Shown: positions 62,163-64,000 of the stretch, one piece after another
Numbering within the stretch: the stretch's first letter is position 1
How the letters are laid out: each line of letters begins with the position of its first letter
DNA from: Phycisphaerae bacterium
Lineage (GTDB): Bacteria; Chloroflexota; Anaerolineae; 4572-78; J111
NCBI GenBank assembly: GCA_028285035.1
Contig: JANQQF010000155.1
Span: forward strand, 1 to 64,000
Length of the DNA: 64,000 nt
Direction of reading: 5' to 3'
Translations under genes and position numbers: made by a program
The notes under the pieces: model-generated
What the model was told of the DNA's origin: nothing
Seen by the model: only the letters and a program-made list of their open reading frames with translations
The model's database searches: none

Positions 62163-64000
62163 ATGAAAGGCTTGACTCCATTCAGAATTATCACAATTTC
62201 CATCACGTTCCTCTTTGTGGTCGGGGTCTTGGCAGCCGCTGTGTTGTCAGCCTCAGCCCAAAGCTTCGACACCCCCACCAACGCAGTTGCTCTCGACGAC
62301 GAGGTCACTCAAGGATTTTTAACACCGATCGAACAGCACTGGTACAAAATCACGCTCGACTCGAATGTTGAAAAACTCTCATTACGCTTGGTTATTGACC
62401 CAAACAAATCTAATACTGTCGATTTTGTTTCTTTGAATGTTTTTGAAGAAGGCGAAATCTCACTCTTTGATGACGGTGATGTCAGCAATATGACCCCATT
62501 CGCTGCAGGCGACGTTGTCTTGTTTGATAACGACCCTGATACAGGCGAACGTTACTGGGGTGGTGATGTAGAAGGTTCTACAACTTACTACATCCAAGTT
62601 TCTAACGAAAGTGACTTTGAGTTCGATTACTTCTTGTTTAATGAAAAAGTTGTTGTAATTCCTGACACCCCTGAAGTAGAGGAAGAAGCTGTTGAAGAAC
62701 CAGAAGAAATCACACCTGAAGTTGAAGCTGAAGTGACAGAAGAAGTTGTTGAAGAAGCCGAAACTGTTGCCGAGCCAACAATTGATGACAGTCTGAGATT
62801 TGGTACACCCGATAATCCAGCGCCCCTACTTCCTAGCTTGAACCGCGGCTCTATCCCAGCTGGTGAGTCTTATGTTTATGAATTCAAAAACACTAACCTG
62901 GAAGATTTAGACGACTTGATTTTGCCATTACAATTCACAATGTTTGCGACACCGGATGATGGACATCGCCGACACCACGTCAATTTTGAATTGTACGATG
63001 CAACTGAGTACGAAAAATGGATCAACGGCGAAATTGAGGAGCCAACAAACTTTGGTGCCGGGATGCTCAGCGAACGACGTGATGATGACTACCTGACTGT
63101 TGAACGAAGCTGGCGTGGTTCTGTTGTTAACAATCAAGACTACTACATCGTTGTAAACAACGGTGCAGAAGTTGAAATTGATTACTGGCTCTACAATGAT
63201 GAAGATATCTACAACCCAGTTTTGGGCGAAGTTGAAGCACCACAACCTACAATTTTCGCAGTCGGTGAGTCGCCACAAACAGCCCGCGCTTTGAAGCTTG
63301 GTCTGAACAAAGCAACACTTGGTCCAGGTGAAGAAGTTTGGTACAGCTTCCGCATTACTGACTTTGATGATCAAGAGCTAGAGCAAATGGCTCTGACAAT
63401 GATTACCACCCCAGATGATGGTAACCGTATTCGCAGTATGGTCTTCGATGTATTCACCGCTGGTGACGTTGCTTACTGGTCACCTGGCGACAACACCAAC
63501 ATCTCTAATATGGGAGCTGGTCAAGTTGTTTATCGTGATAACAACCCGTTGACTGGTGAACGCTTCTGGCAAGGTTGGGTTTTAGACAACAACTTGATGT
63601 TAGTTCAAATCCGCAACGGCAATGACATTCCAATGGATTACTGGCTCTACACGGGTGATGTTTACGCCCCTGAATTAGGCGAACCTACCATTCCTGTTAT
63701 CGCAACTTATGAAGAAGGTACAGCACCTGGCAACCCAAGTCAGTTTGAAGTTGGCGTAAACGAAGGTGAACTGGCCCCAGGTGAAGAAGCTTGGTATACA
63801 TTCCGCCGATTGGACGCTCCAAATGGCTCACGTGTTGACACAGCCTTCACATTAGTCTTCACACCAAACGATGGTAACAACGTTCGCGACATCAACATTG
63901 AGTTCTTTGAGCCAGCGGCTCTGCGTGACTGGTCACCGGATGACTTTGAAGGTATTGTTCCCTTTGGTCGCGGTGAAAATGTTGAGCGAGATGGTGATGG
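62163..64000 (+). CDS. exported repeat protein, paralog 2 (runs off window)
   Basis: Open frame from ATG 62163 to the window end (612 codons) without stop. It starts MKGLTPFRIITISITFLF, like paralog 1, and aligns domain by domain, with the acidic linker changed (EVEEEAVEEPEEITPEVEAE) and the second to fourth domains strongly conserved (for example GLNKATLGPGEE, DYWLYTGDVY). The C-terminal domain is cut at about ERDGDG. It shares the leader of paralog 1 (ACGGAGAGTAAAA). The pair is a tandem duplication of a secreted, PPC-like repeat protein. Confidence 0.85.
   Translation, partial: MKGLTPFRIITISITFLFVVGVLAAAVLSASAQSFDTPTNAVALDDEVTQGFLTPIEQHWYKITLDSNVEKLSLRLVIDPNKSNTVDFVSLNVFEEGEISLFDDGDVSNMTPFAAGDVVLFDNDPDTGERYWGGDVEGSTTYYIQVSNESDFEFDYFLFNEKVVVIPDTPEVEEEAVEEPEEITPEVEAEVTEEVVEEAETVAEPTIDDSLRFGTPDNPAPLLPSLNRGSIPAGESYVYEFKNTNLEDLDDLILPLQFTMFATPDDGHRRHHVNFELYDATEYEKWINGEIEEPTNFGAGMLSERRDDDYLTVERSWRGSVVNNQDYYIVVNNGAEVEIDYWLYNDEDIYNPVLGEVEAPQPTIFAVGESPQTARALKLGLNKATLGPGEEVWYSFRITDFDDQELEQMALTMITTPDDGNRIRSMVFDVFTAGDVAYWSPGDNTNISNMGAGQVVYRDNNPLTGERFWQGWVLDNNLMLVQIRNGNDIPMDYWLYTGDVYAPELGEPTIPVIATYEEGTAPGNPSQFEVGVNEGELAPGEEAWYTFRRLDAPNGSRVDTAFTLVFTPNDGNNVRDINIEFFEPAALRDWSPDDFEGIVPFGRGENVERDGD

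Noticed and set aside
62928..63374. 148-codon minus-strand frame in paralog 2
   Set aside because: It is antisense to a conserved coding region whose plus-strand frame is supported by the paralog.
1..64000. tRNA or rRNA genes, CRISPR arrays, transposase genes
   Set aside because: I looked in all gaps for cloverleaf-like sequence, repeat-spacer regularity and transposase motifs and found none convincing.

Overview
This window is a stretch of bacterial chromosome at roughly 45% GC. It has no rRNA, tRNA, CRISPR array, integrase or intact insertion sequence that I could recognise. Gene content points to Chloroflexota, most likely an Anaerolineae-like lineage. The clues are a complete 13-gene nuo operon with fused nuoCD, a LexA box of the GAAC-N4-GTTC type, an mrfA/mrfB (yprA/yprB) pair, plant-type MnmA, chlorite-dismutase-family HemQ, GAF/PAS histidine kinases, and secreted proteins with Thr/Pro-rich linkers after a lipobox. 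The phylum is an inference from gene content, not a computed placement.

Layout. 1-2.3 kb (+): DUF1232 membrane protein, SDR oxidoreductase, dinB. 2.3-3.6 kb (-): a GNAT-family gene followed 3 nt later by a hidden gene that a standard ORF call truncates, a DCC/DUF393 thiol-disulfide oxidoreductase. Both cysteines of its CxxC motif are in-frame TGA codons, with a SECIS-like hairpin directly downstream. It is probably a UxxU selenoprotein and is the most interesting object here. 3.7-5.7 kb (-): a soluble FtsK-like motor plus two small genes, closed by a good terminator. 6.0-8.8 kb (-): two tandem lexA paralogs, a receiver-only response regulator and a STAS protein. The upstream lexA is canonical. 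The downstream one has lost the cleavage site and the catalytic lysine. Both lexA promoters carry a LexA box between -35 and -10, and a diverged ~180-bp inverted repeat brackets the lexA-lexA-regulator segment.

8.9-24.0 kb (-): the respiratory complex I operon nuoABCDEFGHIJKLMN, read from a promoter near 24.07 kb. 24.1-28.0 kb (+): two M1 metallopeptidase lipoproteins around an unknown lipoprotein. 28.2-31.1 kb: a GAF-GAF-PAS histidine kinase and a methyltransferase. 31.2-34.4 kb: nucleotidyltransferase, PqqD-like and HprK-like proteins followed by a Tat-exported VWA protein with an LPAHAQTS motif, behind a direct-repeat promoter. 34.4-36.8 kb: thioredoxin-TPR chaperone and cystathionine beta-synthase, divergent. 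36.9-40.8 kb: the mrfAB repair pair, with an HNH domain inserted in the helicase. 40.9-50.9 kb: an orphan EAD-like protein, Nudix proteins, HemQ, MnmA, TatD, GGCT-like, DUF2809, a small molybdopterin-fold protein, a sulfurtransferase, an MBL-fold protein, a third M1 lipoprotein and a dual-specificity phosphatase. 51.1-54.6 kb: a heterodimeric ABC exporter with one degenerate ATP site. 54.7-55.4 kb: a DUF433/DUF5615 toxin-antitoxin-like pair. 55.5-58.9 kb (-): a lipoprotein, a WD40 lipoprotein and an XPB-like helicase. 59.4-64.0 kb (+): two tandem paralogous exported proteins built from repeated PPC-like beta domains with an acidic linker; the second runs off the window.

The housekeeping core (complex I, MnmA, HemQ, CBS) is ordinary. 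DNA-damage functions recur (dinB, two lexA, mrfAB, XPB-like helicase), but only the lexA genes show a LexA box that I could find.
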